From positions 1 through 64,000 of the forward strand of contig SPJV01000103.1 in assembly GCA_006844765.1 (NCBI GenBank): DNA of 64,000 nt, written 5' to 3'. This DNA comes from Alphaproteobacteria bacterium. Lineage in GTDB: Bacteria > Pseudomonadota > Alphaproteobacteria > UBA8366 > Aestuariispiraceae. Positions 25,235 through 34,440 of this stretch are shown piece by piece (within the stretch, counting starts at the first letter, position 1; each line of letters begins with the position of its first letter). The notes under the pieces were generated by a model that ran no database searches, was not told where the DNA came from, and worked only from the letters and a program-made list of their open reading frames with translations. The translations under genes were made by a program, and so were the position numbers.

Positions 25235-26424
25235 AGGTCCCTGCCTGTCTTCTCGGCGAAGAGAAATCTGTGCTGACGCTTGGCGTAGCGATCGGTCATT
25301 CCAGCAATATAATCGGCCGCAATCCGCGCCAAGGCATCTGTGTCGACACCCGGCGAAAGTGCTTCGCGACGCCATTCCGCTGGCATATTGTTCGGATAGG
25401 CCATGAACAGCCGAAACAGGTCGGCGACAATCCGGGCCCCTTCCAGCCGGTCACGATCAACCGACGGCGCCCGGTACATAGTCGAAAAGAGGAAGCGCTT
25501 CAACGCCGCTTCGTCTTCCGCCATCCGATCGGAGAATCCAACCATCGGCGCCCCTGCCCCGCGAATATCTTCGACCCGATTCGGCTTTAAGACAGCCAGC
25601 CGCCGTTGTGTCTCAGCCACCGTGTCCGCGACCATATGGCCGATCAGGCGCCGGACAGCCTCCGCCGCTGTCAGGCTGGTGTCCGTATCCGGATAATCCC
25701 GGCGCACCTCAGTGAATGCTTCGGCAACATGGGGGACAGAGTCGCAAACATCGGCGATTGAGAAGATTCCCGCCCGAAGCCCGTCATCCATGTCGTGATG
25801 GTTATAGGCGATATCATCCGCAATCGCCGCCACTTGCGCCTCTAATCCCGCATGACTATCGATTTCGAGATCAAACACATCATTGAATTCTGCCAATGTG
25901 GCCGGCAAGGGCTGCTCCATCACGGGCCCATTGTGTTTAACAATCCCCTCCAGCGTCTCCCAGCTGAGGTTCAGGCCGTTGAAGTCCGGATGCCGGCTTT
26001 CGATCTTTGTCAGGATGCGCAAAGCCTGATCATTGTGGTCAAAACCACCATAGGGAGCCATCAGATCGGCCAATACATCTTCGCCAGCATGACCATAGGG
26101 CGTGTGCCCCAGATCGTGCGACAAGGCGACTGCGGCTGTTAGATCGAGATCCACATTCAGTACCCGTGCCAGAGAATCGGCAATCTGGGCCACTTCCATG
26201 GAATGCGTTAGCCTTGTCCTGACATGATCTTCTTCGGGTGCGATAAAGACCTGGGTCTTATTCCCCAACCGGCGGAAGGCCGTTGAATGAATGATACGAT
26301 CCCGGTCTCGCTGGAAGGGTGTACGGGTCGCACTGGCGCCTTCCGGGAACAGACGTCCCCGACTTTTTCGCCAGTCCGTAGCATAGGGGGCGAGCCCTTC
26401 AGGTCCGAATTCTGCTTCGGTCAT
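25231..26424 (-). CDS. dgt: Deoxyguanosinetriphosphate triphosphohydrolase-like protein
   Basis: HD-domain dNTPase that splits dGTP or other dNTPs to the deoxynucleoside and tripolyphosphate. The family N-terminus SRGRLFPEGASATRTPFQRDRDRIIHSTAFRRL is followed by TRLTHSMEVAQIA (first His) and the HD pair in LSHDLGHTPYGHAGE. The start at 26424 (MTEAEFG) is preferred because the upstream extension to a GTG at 26457 has no ribosome-binding site and is not part of the fold. It is divergent from erpA. Confidence 0.92.
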   Translation of the reverse strand: MTEAEFGPEGLAPYATDWRKSRGRLFPEGASATRTPFQRDRDRIIHSTAFRRLGNKTQVFIAPEEDHVRTRLTHSMEVAQIADSLARVLNVDLDLTAAVALSHDLGHTPYGHAGEDVLADLMAPYGGFDHNDQALRILTKIESRHPDFNGLNLSWETLEGIVKHNGPVMEQPLPATLAEFNDVFDLEIDSHAGLEAQVAAIADDIAYNHHDMDDGLRAGIFSIADVCDSVPHVAEAFTEVRRDYPDTDTSLTAAEAVRRLIGHMVADTVAETQRRLAVLKPNRVEDIRGAGAPMVGFSDRMAEDEAALKRFLFSTMYRAPSVDRDRLEGARIVADLFRLFMAYPNNMPAEWRREALSPGVDTDALARIAADYIAGMTDRYAKRQHRFLFAEKTGRDL

Positions 26425-26558
26425 TTTCAGACGCCCCGATCCGATGATTGACAACACATGATGACCGCTTATCTAAATAGAGGCTATCATCTACTGCGAG
26501 AACGCCGATTTCTCAAAGCCGGAATTTCACGCACCCAAAAGAAGACAGGAATTCTAAG

Positions 26559-26924
26559 ATGTCCGATCCCTTCGCCATAGATACCGCAGACACAGCGCGG
26601 GAGTTTGGAATTACCGATGCGGCTGCGGCCAGAATCGCTGAGCTTCTGTCCCACGAGACAGAGGATGGCTTGATGCTGCGCGTGACCGTGTCCGGTGGCG
26701 GATGTTCCGGTTATCAATATGGTTTTACCTTTGATGCTGATGCGACACCGGACGACATGGTGTTCGAGAATGGTCCGGCGAAAGTTGTGACCGATAAGGT
26801 CTCGATGGATCTTCTGGCCGGGTCGGAGATTGATTATGTCGACGATCTGATCGGCGCATTCTTCAAGATCAATAATCCGAATGCCACCTCGTCCTGCGGA
26901 TGCGGCACCAGCTTCTCTGTCTAG
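26559..26924 (+). CDS. erpA: Iron-sulfur cluster insertion protein ErpA (A-type carrier)
   Basis: A-type Fe-S carrier that passes clusters to apo-enzymes such as IspG/H. The three cluster cysteines are visible as GGGCSGYQYGF and SSCGCGTSFSV at the C-terminus. Length 121 includes a short N-terminal extension (MSDPFAIDTADTAREFGIT). Position next to dgt and xthA is conserved in Alphaproteobacteria. The 134-base divergent gap to dgt must hold its promoter. Confidence 0.93.
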   Translation: MSDPFAIDTADTAREFGITDAAAARIAELLSHETEDGLMLRVTVSGGGCSGYQYGFTFDADATPDDMVFENGPAKVVTDKVSMDLLAGSEIDYVDDLIGAFFKINNPNATSSCGCGTSFSV

Positions 26925-26951
26925 ACGTCACGTGACATCTTTGCCGGTCGG

Positions 26952-27962
26952 TTACTCTATCGGAAGGCTTATCTTCACCAAACACCCTTCTCCACGGTCG
27001 CTTTCGATGTGGAAAGCACCGCCCATGGCTTCTGTCATGCGCTTGACCAATGGCAGGCCCAGCCCAAAGCCAACCTTGCCGCTTTGAATGGCGGTACCGG
27101 TCCGCCCGAAGTCGGTAAGGGCTATTTCCTGCTCTGAGACGTTCATTCCGACTCCATTGTCACGCACATGAACGTCTAATGTTCCCTCTCCGGCTTCGGC
27201 AGAGATTTCGACCTCCGCCCCCTCGCCGGCATATTTGGAGGCATTGCCCACCAGATTCACCAAAATCTGTGTAAGCCGTGTTTCATCGCAATGGACTGTG
27301 GTCCCGTTAAAACCCTGCCCAATTCTGGCTGTAACACCGCTCTCCACCAGATCACGCTCGCACAGTTTGATCGCATAATTGGCGACCGCATGCGGGTCCA
27401 CGGGTTCAATACGAAGCTCCAGCTTGCCATCCTCTACGCGAGAGATATCCATAAAATCATCGATGATGCGCAGAAGGTGATCGCCGCTCAACCGGATCGT
27501 TTTCAGATAAGTTTGGTCATTCTCCGAGATATCTGTGCCGATCCTCGACAGCAGAAAATCTGAGTACCCGATGATACTTGTAAGGGGCGTTCGAAGCTCA
27601 TGCGACGCACTGGAAAGGAACGCGCGTTTCTTCAAGTTCGCGGATTCGGTCTCCATCAGGGCAATGCGAAGCTCGCGATTTCTCGTAGCGAGCGCGGCAC
27701 TTTGGCGTTCGATCCGGATACCCAGGACTTGAATACTCAGCGTTACCGGAAAGGCAACCAACAAGGGGCAAAGGATCGGCATGATCAACGGAATAGTGTA
27801 ACCAAATAACTCAGGAATTAGGGCCGCGTAGGTTGAGTAACAAAATATCACGGACATAAGTATGGACAAAAAGGTCCAGAAACATGCTCTTAGAATCAGC
27901 CGTCGAACATCAGCCCCCTCAAGGTCAGAACGCAAATCCTTGAACAACTGAACGGCTCCCAT
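26952..27962 (-). CDS. Sensor histidine kinase (orphan)
   Basis: Membrane histidine kinase of 336 residues. Two closely spaced hydrophobic regions (about 22-50 and 53-80) leave almost no periplasmic domain, and a short coiled-coil linker follows. The H-box FLSSASHELRTPLTSIIGYSDF has phospho-acceptor His121. The ATPase domain shows an N-box (LTQILVNLVGNASKYAG), G1 (VRDNGVGM) and G2 (GKVGFGLGLPLVKRM). No response regulator lies nearby, so the partner and stimulus are unknown. With no extracytoplasmic sensor domain the signal is probably in the membrane or cytoplasm. It converges with erpA. Confidence 0.9.
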   Translation of the reverse strand: MGAVQLFKDLRSDLEGADVRRLILRACFWTFLSILMSVIFCYSTYAALIPELFGYTIPLIMPILCPLLVAFPVTLSIQVLGIRIERQSAALATRNRELRIALMETESANLKKRAFLSSASHELRTPLTSIIGYSDFLLSRIGTDISENDQTYLKTIRLSGDHLLRIIDDFMDISRVEDGKLELRIEPVDPHAVANYAIKLCERDLVESGVTARIGQGFNGTTVHCDETRLTQILVNLVGNASKYAGEGAEVEISAEAGEGTLDVHVRDNGVGMNVSEQEIALTDFGRTGTAIQSGKVGFGLGLPLVKRMTEAMGGAFHIESDRGEGCLVKISLPIE

Positions 27963-28151
27963 TAGCGTCTGCTCTCACAGGACGGGAAATAACAAAGCGA
28001 TGCTTGAGCGTCTGTGGTCACAATCGGTCCGAGTTGATCGCGTCTATCGCTTTCACCCCAGAAAGGTTGATTGATCATAGAACCGCCATCCAACTTGGTA
28101 CTCGGGTAACATAAACAGCCACTCTTCACGCGGCAAATTCGGATAAAAAAG

Positions 28152-28934
28152 ATGCGTATAGCGACCTTTAATGTCAATTCGATCAAGGCACGCCTGCCTC
28201 GCGTGCTGGAATGGCTGGAAGATGCCGGCCCCGATGTGGTCCTGCTGCAGGAGCTGAAATGCATCGATAACGATTTCCCGGCGATGGAAATTGAAGCGCT
28301 GGGATACAATATCGCTGTGCACGGCCAAAAAACCTATAACGGCGTGGCAATCCTTTCCAAGCACGAGATTAGCGATGTTGCTCGCGGTCTCCCCGGCGAC
28401 CCGGAAGATGAGCAGGCGCGCTATATCGAAGGGACGATTCAGGGTGTTCGGGTGGCCTCAATCTATCTACCAAATGGCAACCCGGTCGAAGAAGACCGCA
28501 AATTTCTCTACAAGCTCGCCTGGATGGATCGGCTGACGGCGCATGTTCGCGATACCTTGCTGCCGGGCGAACAACCCTTCGTTCTGGGTGGAGACTACAA
28601 TGTCTGCCCAACGGATGATGATCTTTATGACCCGATTGGCTGGGCGGATGATGCGCTGTGCCGTCCGGAGAGCCGCGGACGCTTCCGGGCTCTGTGTCAT
28701 CTCGGCCTGACAGAAGCGTGGCGCGCCCTGCATCCAGGCGCTGTCGGGCATTATTCCTATTGGGATTATGTCAAAGGACGCTGGCAGAAGGATGAAGGGG
28801 TGCGCATCGACCACCTCCTCCTCTCCCCCCAGGCCGCCGACCGACTTGAAGCGTGCGAGATCGACAAGACCCCCCGGGGCAAGGAAAAACCCTCCGACCA
28901 TACACCGGTCTGGTGCGAACTCCGCGCGGCGTAG
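28152..28934 (+). CDS. xthA: Exodeoxyribonuclease III
   Basis: Apurinic/apyrimidinic endonuclease and 3'-5' exonuclease of base-excision repair. It matches the family from the first residue: MRIATFNVNSIKARL, LLQELKCIDNDFPAMEIEALGY (metal Glu), GGDYNVCPTDDDLYDP and the C-terminal IDHLLLSP and PSDHTPVWCEL (catalytic Asp-His). Length 260. It is divergent from the histidine kinase. Confidence 0.97.
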   Translation: MRIATFNVNSIKARLPRVLEWLEDAGPDVVLLQELKCIDNDFPAMEIEALGYNIAVHGQKTYNGVAILSKHEISDVARGLPGDPEDEQARYIEGTIQGVRVASIYLPNGNPVEEDRKFLYKLAWMDRLTAHVRDTLLPGEQPFVLGGDYNVCPTDDDLYDPIGWADDALCRPESRGRFRALCHLGLTEAWRALHPGAVGHYSYWDYVKGRWQKDEGVRIDHLLLSPQAADRLEACEIDKTPRGKEKPSDHTPVWCELRAA

Positions 28935-29059
28935 GGGCGCTGCAGTTCGGCATAGACGGTCCAACGGACACACAAAGAATTGTCATTTGCCCCAACACCG
29001 GATCAAGTGCGATCCTGATGTTTCCAAACTAGCGTCTCCACCGGCAAAGGATGCGGATC

Positions 29060-29689
29060 ATGTCACTGACCCTCTATGGAAACTACCTGTCGCCCTATAC
29101 CCGTCGGGTCGCGATCTCCATGTCTTTGATGGAGATCCCCTTCACGCAGGAGCCGGTGATGATCTTTCAATCGCCGGAGGCAGTGAGTGCCCATAACCCG
29201 GTGACCCGCATCCCAACCCTGGTGCTGGAGGATGGAGAGGCACTTTATGAAAGCGCCGCGATCCTGGATTATCTGGATGAGCGTGCTGGCCAAGACGGCG
29301 CCCTGATTCCCCCCGCCGGCAAGCCGCGCCGGGACGTGCAGCGCATTACCGCGATTGCCATCGGCACCATGGAGCGCGCGCAATGGGCCTTCTACGAAAC
29401 CCGGTTTCGCCCCGCCGAGATCGTCCACCAACCCTGGATCGAGCATAACGAAAAACACGCCATGGCCGGCCTTGCGCATCTGAACGGTCTTGTCGAAGCG
29501 GCAGGCGACAACTGGCTCGCCGGAACCGACCGCATCAGCCAAGCCGACATCTCCACCGCCGTCGGCTTCAGCTTCACGGCAAAGGTTCGCGGGCACTTAC
29601 CCGTGCGTGACGAATTCCCGGCACTTGCAGCATTCACAGACCGGCTGGAAGCAACGGCAGCGTTTAAGGAAGCGCCGATCCCAGGTTAG
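29060..29689 (+). CDS. Glutathione S-transferase family protein
   Basis: Thioredoxin-like N-terminal domain (SLTLYGNYLSPYTRRVAISMSL, then NPVTRIPTLVLEDGEALYESAAILDYLDE) and an all-helical C-terminal domain; 209 residues from the ATG at 29060. AAAGG nine bases upstream supports this start over the ATG at 29051, which directly abuts the AAAGG. The ESAAI segment is the usual gamma-glutamyl-binding Glu-Ser pair. The substrate is unknown. It converges with the DJ-1/PfpI gene. Confidence 0.88.
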   Translation: MSLTLYGNYLSPYTRRVAISMSLMEIPFTQEPVMIFQSPEAVSAHNPVTRIPTLVLEDGEALYESAAILDYLDERAGQDGALIPPAGKPRRDVQRITAIAIGTMERAQWAFYETRFRPAEIVHQPWIEHNEKHAMAGLAHLNGLVEAAGDNWLAGTDRISQADISTAVGFSFTAKVRGHLPVRDEFPALAAFTDRLEATAAFKEAPIPG

Positions 29690-29750
29690 GTGTTTCCGAT
29701 GCTGGTGGGAGTAAAGTTCAAAAATCGCTCCGCAGTAAAAGTGATAGCGC

Positions 29751-30362
29751 TCAAACCAACCCCGCCATCTTGGCAAACGGGTCCCAGTTCGGGTCTTTGT
29801 GCCATTCATATTCTGTGCCGACAGCAATGAACTCCGCGGCGTCCTGACCGAAGAGATTGGCCATCACGGCGAGGCTCATATCCATTCCCGCCGAGACGCC
29901 TGAAGACGTGAAGAATTTGCCATCTTTGACCCAACGCGCCTGTGGTACCCATTCAACATTCGGACCATGATGGATTGTCGCAGCGTAGTCCTTCTTGTTC
30001 GTTGTCGCCCGGCGCCCGTCTAGGAGTCCGGTGGTGGCGAGCAGGACGGTACCGGTGCAGACCGCCATCACATATTCTGCATTCTCCGACGCCGCGATAA
30101 TCCAGTCGTTGATCGCTTCGTTACGTGGGTCCAGCGGGGCGGCATCTCCTCCGGGGATAAGGATAAGATCGTAGTCGTCGCCATCCGCCAAGGTCCGATC
30201 GACCGCCGTTCGGGTCCCATGATAGCTGGGAACCGGATCAAGTGTCTCCCCCACGATCTTGATATCGACAGCGCCAACATCATGATCGCCCAGCATCTCA
30301 AGCGGCCCATAGAGATCAAGTGTCTGGAAGCCAGGAAAGACGAGTGCGGCGAGTGTTTTCAT
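29751..30362 (-). CDS. DJ-1/PfpI family protein (isonitrile-hydratase-like)
   Basis: A 203-residue class-I-glutaminase-fold protein. It starts MKTLAALVFPGFQTLDLYGPLEML and has the nucleophile elbow VCTGTVLLATTGLLDGRRATT. It is closest in pattern to the isonitrile hydratase (InhA) and ThiJ branch rather than to the glyoxalase DJ-1 branch. The open frame continues 648 bases farther upstream, but that extension is antisense to the Rieske oxygenase and has no homology, so the ATG at 30362 is used. It is divergent from the oxygenase-ligase pair, which suggests but does not prove a shared role. Confidence 0.85.
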   Translation of the reverse strand: MKTLAALVFPGFQTLDLYGPLEMLGDHDVGAVDIKIVGETLDPVPSYHGTRTAVDRTLADGDDYDLILIPGGDAAPLDPRNEAINDWIIAASENAEYVMAVCTGTVLLATTGLLDGRRATTNKKDYAATIHHGPNVEWVPQARWVKDGKFFTSSGVSAGMDMSLAVMANLFGQDAAEFIAVGTEYEWHKDPNWDPFAKMAGLV

Positions 30363-30503
30363 CTGAGGCCCCCAAAGGATCGGTTTCGATATCGCGGCAT
30401 TTGAGAATCGACATTTAGCTCTGCCCCGCCGCCGGTCAATGACGCATCTGTCTTCTCCCGCCGCCAATTGCCAAACGCCGCCTACTGAGACACACTCCCG
30501 ATC

Positions 30504-31829
30504 ATGTTGAGCGCAGAAGAAAATCGTCTGGTGACGGAGACAGGGCCCGGCACGCCTGCCGGCGCTGTCTTGCGGCGGTATTGGCAGCCGGCAGCGCTGT
30601 CGGTGGAGTTGGAAGGGGAGCGGCCGGTGCGGCCTGTAACCCTGATGGGGGAGCGGCTGGTGCTGTTCCGGGACGAGGATGGCACGCTTGGTCTGATCGG
30701 CCGCCACTGTCCCCATCGCGGCGCCGATTTGTGCTTCGGACGGCTTGAGGATGGCGGGCTGCGCTGTCCCTTCCACGGCTGGCTGTTCGACAGTGCGGGA
30801 GCCTGTCTTGAGCAACCGGCAGAACCCGAAGGCAGCCGCTTTCATGAGAAAATCCGCCATGCCTCCTATCCAGTGCAGGAGCGCAATGGGATCATCTTCG
30901 CGTATTTGGGCTCGGGAGAGCCACCCGCCCTGCCCGATATCGACTGTCTGAACGCCCCGGAAAGCCATGCCTTTGCCTTCAAGGGGTTGATCGAATGCAA
31001 CTGGCTGCAAGCGTTAGAGGTTGGGATTGACCCGGCCCACGCATCCTTCCTGCATCGGTTTGAGGAAGAAGATGCGCCGGATGAGCGCTATGGCAAACAA
31101 TTCCGCGATGTCTCCATCGATAGCGACCTGCCGATGACCCGGGTTCTGCGGGAATATCCGCGCCCCAAGATCACGGTGGAGGATACTGACTACGGATTGA
31201 GGCTCACTGCGCTGCGTGACCTGGACGGCAGCGCCATGCATGTGCGGGTCACCAACCAGCTGTTCCCAACCGCAATCGTCATCCCAATGAGCGCCGATAT
31301 GTCGATCACTCAATGGCATGTGCCGGTCGATGATGTCACCTGCTATTGGTATGCGATCTTCACCAGTTTCAGCGCACCCGTTGATCATGCGACCATGCGT
31401 GAGCAGCGCCTGGAGCTCTATGAGTTGCCCGACTACATCCCGAAAATCGGCAAGCGCAACGACTATGGCTTCGATGCGGAAGAGCAGCGGTCCCGCACCT
31501 ATACCGGCATGGGCGAAGACATCAACGTTCACGACCAATGGGCGGTCGAGAGCCTGGGCGCGATCCAAGACAGGACGCAGGAGCATCTGGGCGCAACCGA
31601 TATCGGCATCACCGCCTATCGCAAGAAGCTCCGCAAGGCGATCCGCGCTCTTACTGCCGAGGCGAATGGAGAAGCTGTTAAGGCGGATGATATTCCCCCC
31701 GCCCTGCCCCGCGAGAATCCGCTTTCCGTCGATTGTGTCGCCCCGATTGAGGGCTGGCAGGCACGTTGGCGGGCAACCCTCGCCGCCCGCCGCGCCGGCT
31801 GTCCTTGGCTTGCGGAGGCTGCGGAGTGA
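30504..31829 (+). CDS. Rieske non-heme iron oxygenase, phthalate-dioxygenase-type alpha subunit
   Basis: Terminal oxygenase of 441 residues. The Rieske [2Fe-2S] site is CPH (C69, H71) and CPFH (C88, H91). The mononuclear iron site shows D176, H179 and H184 in GIDPAHASFLH. Sequence around the cluster (FGRLEDGGLRCPFHGWLFDSAG) and the length match the phthalate 4,5-dioxygenase/3-chlorobenzoate dioxygenase branch, whose members oxidise aromatic acids or demethylate O- and N-methyl groups. A reductase is not encoded nearby. The stop overlaps the start of a glutamine-synthetase-like gene (GTGA), so oxygenase and ligase are made together. The substrate is unknown. Confidence 0.9.
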   Translation: MLSAEENRLVTETGPGTPAGAVLRRYWQPAALSVELEGERPVRPVTLMGERLVLFRDEDGTLGLIGRHCPHRGADLCFGRLEDGGLRCPFHGWLFDSAGACLEQPAEPEGSRFHEKIRHASYPVQERNGIIFAYLGSGEPPALPDIDCLNAPESHAFAFKGLIECNWLQALEVGIDPAHASFLHRFEEEDAPDERYGKQFRDVSIDSDLPMTRVLREYPRPKITVEDTDYGLRLTALRDLDGSAMHVRVTNQLFPTAIVIPMSADMSITQWHVPVDDVTCYWYAIFTSFSAPVDHATMREQRLELYELPDYIPKIGKRNDYGFDAEEQRSRTYTGMGEDINVHDQWAVESLGAIQDRTQEHLGATDIGITAYRKKLRKAIRALTAEANGEAVKADDIPPALPRENPLSVDCVAPIEGWQARWRATLAARRAGCPWLAEAAE

Positions 31830-33283
31830 GTCTGGATGCAGGGATGGGTCGGGCCGGATTTTCCGCGCGCGCCGGGCTTGATGGCGAGGACTTCCGGCGT
31901 CAGGCCGATGAAATAGTTGCCCGCGTTGCGGCGGAGGGTATCGCTGATATCCGCCTTGTTTTCTGTGACCAGCATGGGATCTCGCGCGGCAAGACCGTGA
32001 TGGCGGAAGCCCTGCCCGGTGCCTTCGCCGATGGCGTCAGCATGACGACCACGCTGCTGCTGAAGGACACATCCCACCGCACCGTCTTTCCGGTGTGGGA
32101 GGCTGGAGCCGGCCTGGGTCGACCGGAACTTGCCGGTGCCGGTGACTTCGTGATGCTGCCGGACCCAACAACCTTCCGCCGCCTGCCGTGGCTGGAGGCA
32201 ACCGGTTGGATGCAATGCGACCTCTACTTCCCGGACGGCACGCCGATTGCGGTCTCGGCACGAGGAATTGGAAAACAGGCCGTCGCGGCATTGGATGACG
32301 CGGGTTTCGGCTATCTTTCAGGGCTTGAGGTGGAATTCCACCTTTTGAAGCTGGAAGACCCGAAGCTCTCCCCCGGTCAGGCAGGGCAGCCTGCAGATCC
32401 GCCCGCCGTCAGTTTACTGACCCATGGCTTCCAGTATCTGACCGAAATTCGCGGTGACGAGATCGAACCGATAACCGAAGTGATCGCGCGCGATGTCCAG
32501 GCTCTGGGATTGCCGCTGCGCACGGTAGAGACCGAATTCGGCCCCAGCCAGGTCGAGATGACCTTTGCCCCCCTCCCGGGCATGGAAAGTGCCGATGCGA
32601 TGTTCCTGTTCAGGGGTGCTGTGAAGCAGATTGCCCGCCGAATGGGGTGCCACGCGACCTTCATGTGTCGACCGCATATCCCGGATCTGTTTGCCAGTGG
32701 ATGGCACTTGCACCAATCCTTAACCCGGGATGGCGCCAATGCCTTCATGCCGGCAGGGGATGGTGCGCTATCGCCAACCGGCCTCGCCTATCTGGCGGGG
32801 TTACTGGAGCATGCAGCGGCGGCATCGCCCCTGCTGGTGCCAACGATCAATGGCTATAAGCGCTACCGCCCGCATACCTTGGCGCCGGACCGCATTCTGT
32901 GGGGTCGTGATAACAAGGGGGCAATGCTGCGGGTGATCGGTGGTCCCGGAGAAGGCGCCACCCGGATCGAAAATCGCGCGGGAGAACCGGCAGCCAATCC
33001 CTATCTGGCAATGGCTGCACAGATTCATGCAGGGCTGGACGGCATTCGGCGCGGGTTGGAACCGCCGGCAGCAAGCGAAACCCCCTATGACCAACCGGAC
33101 GCTGAACAGCTGCCCCGCAGCCTGATCGATGCGCTCCATGCATTCGATCAATCAACCTTCTTCAGAGAAGCGTTTGGCGATGAGGTTGTCGATTGGTTCT
33201 CGACCATCAAACGCGCTGAAATTTCCCGTTTCCTTTCCGAAACCACAGATTGGGAACAGCGCGAGTATTTCGAAGTATTCTAA
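31826..33283 (+). CDS. Glutamine-synthetase-family ligase (gamma-glutamylation of an amine)
   Basis: GS-fold ATP-dependent ligase of 485 residues. The core motifs are present: GLEVEFHL and EFGPSQVEMTFAP (metal Glu), GWHLHQSL (ATP-binding His), NGYKRYRPHTLAPDRILWGRDN and RIENRAGEPAANPYLAMAA. It lacks the adenylylation Tyr segment of GlnA and is of the PuuA/GlnA3/aniline-GS type, which gamma-glutamylates amines instead of ammonia. The start is the GTG at 31826, overlapping the upstream stop as GTGA with GGAGG seven bases before it. An ATG at 31766 would lie inside the oxygenase. Likely job: activation of an amine used or made by the coupled Rieske oxygenase (inference). Confidence 0.85.
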   Translation: MSLDAGMGRAGFSARAGLDGEDFRRQADEIVARVAAEGIADIRLVFCDQHGISRGKTVMAEALPGAFADGVSMTTTLLLKDTSHRTVFPVWEAGAGLGRPELAGAGDFVMLPDPTTFRRLPWLEATGWMQCDLYFPDGTPIAVSARGIGKQAVAALDDAGFGYLSGLEVEFHLLKLEDPKLSPGQAGQPADPPAVSLLTHGFQYLTEIRGDEIEPITEVIARDVQALGLPLRTVETEFGPSQVEMTFAPLPGMESADAMFLFRGAVKQIARRMGCHATFMCRPHIPDLFASGWHLHQSLTRDGANAFMPAGDGALSPTGLAYLAGLLEHAAAASPLLVPTINGYKRYRPHTLAPDRILWGRDNKGAMLRVIGGPGEGATRIENRAGEPAANPYLAMAAQIHAGLDGIRRGLEPPAASETPYDQPDAEQLPRSLIDALHAFDQSTFFREAFGDEVVDWFSTIKRAEISRFLSETTDWEQREYFEVF

Positions 33284-33296
33284 CGCTTTATTTGGG

Positions 33297-34406
33297 TTAG
33301 GCTTCAAACACCGCCACAGGGTCCTTGAAGACCTCGAGGATCGGCTCAACGCCCAAACCGGGTGTGTTACCAGCGCGCATTTCAATCGCCGGATCGTGCA
33401 CAAGGCCTGTCGCGGTTTCGACCGTCACGGCAGTCGAACAATCCCAGGCGGAAAGAAGAACGCCCGGTGGCGTCGAATGCGCCAGATGCGCCGTTGCGGC
33501 TGCCCCGATATCTCCGCCCGAGGTCTCTTGGATAAACATCGGAATGCCCAATTTGGCCGCGACATCGCGTATTTGTCGCGCCGGTGTTAACCCGCCAACA
33601 CGCCCAATCTTCAGATTGATCGCATCAACCGCGTGATCGGCCACAGCGCGCAGCAATCCCTGCAAGTCCAGGATACATTCATCGAGGCTCATCGCGCGGC
33701 CTGTGGAGGTCTTAAATGCCAGACATTCCTCGTAGGTCATGCAAGGCTGTTCGAAGAGAATATTGACGTCGTCCAGTGCCCGCGCGATCCCGATGGCTTG
33801 ATCAACCCGCCATCCTTGGTTCGCATCGATCTTTAGAACGTCGCCAGGAATCATCTGGTCTGCGATGAGGCGAGACATCGCGATATCGGTCGCCGGATCA
33901 CCGGATGCCTTAAATTCGAAATAGGTACAGCCAGACTCCTTATACCCTTGCATAAGATCGCGAGACACATCCGACAGATCGAGCGTAAAGAATCCCTTCC
34001 CCTTGCACAGATCATCGGAAAGGAAGCCACCCATCAGCCGATAGATCGGCATCGAAGCGGCTTTACCCAGTAAATCCCAAGCCGCCATGTCAAAAGCGGT
34101 TTTGACATGTGGATGGCCAACCAAGGCACGGTCCATCACCGCATAAAGCTGGACCAAATCCCGCGGGTCCTCGCCAAGTAGCGTCGGTGCCAATTCCATC
34201 ATCCCAGCACGCGCGGTGTTTGGGGATGCATTCAGATAGTTCGAGCCAAAGGGGCAGCTTTCCCCCCACCCTTCGAGGCCGGAATCTGTCGTGACCCGAA
34301 GGACTGTTGAATCCAGGACACGCCATACACGGCCACCGGATTGCTTGAATTCCCCCCCGACAATCGGCATTTCGAGTTGGAATATCTCGACTTTCGATAT
34401 CTTCAT
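33297..34406 (-). CDS. Enolase-superfamily enzyme, betaine-epimerase-like (paralogue 1)
   Basis: Member of the muconate-lactonizing/mandelate-racemase group, 369 residues. Metal ligands are D194 (DANQGW), E219 (FEQPC) and D242 (LDE). Catalytic lysines face each other as K166 (FEFKAS, where the usual KxK has lost its first Lys) and K266 (LKIGRVGG). W321 in LSAWD matches the Trp that cages the quaternary ammonium in 4-hydroxyproline-betaine 2-epimerase (HpbD), as I recall that enzyme. 2-epimerisation of an N-methylated amino acid is therefore inferred; a cis-3-hydroxyproline dehydratase role is an alternative. Last gene of a four-gene minus-strand operon, 34 bases after its paralogue. Confidence 0.78.
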   Translation of the reverse strand: MKISKVEIFQLEMPIVGGEFKQSGGRVWRVLDSTVLRVTTDSGLEGWGESCPFGSNYLNASPNTARAGMMELAPTLLGEDPRDLVQLYAVMDRALVGHPHVKTAFDMAAWDLLGKAASMPIYRLMGGFLSDDLCKGKGFFTLDLSDVSRDLMQGYKESGCTYFEFKASGDPATDIAMSRLIADQMIPGDVLKIDANQGWRVDQAIGIARALDDVNILFEQPCMTYEECLAFKTSTGRAMSLDECILDLQGLLRAVADHAVDAINLKIGRVGGLTPARQIRDVAAKLGIPMFIQETSGGDIGAAATAHLAHSTPPGVLLSAWDCSTAVTVETATGLVHDPAIEMRAGNTPGLGVEPILEVFKDPVAVFEA

Positions 34407-34440
34407 CTAGCGTCTCACTCCCAACCACAATTGCGAAAAG

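Noticed and set aside
29000..29015. Short hairpin GGATC-N6-GATCC after xthA
   Set aside because: Only five base pairs and no T-run; likely chance.
30363..31010. Upstream extension of the DJ-1/PfpI reading frame
   Set aside because: It is antisense to the Rieske oxygenase and has no recognisable domain. The family N-terminus begins exactly at the ATG at 30362.
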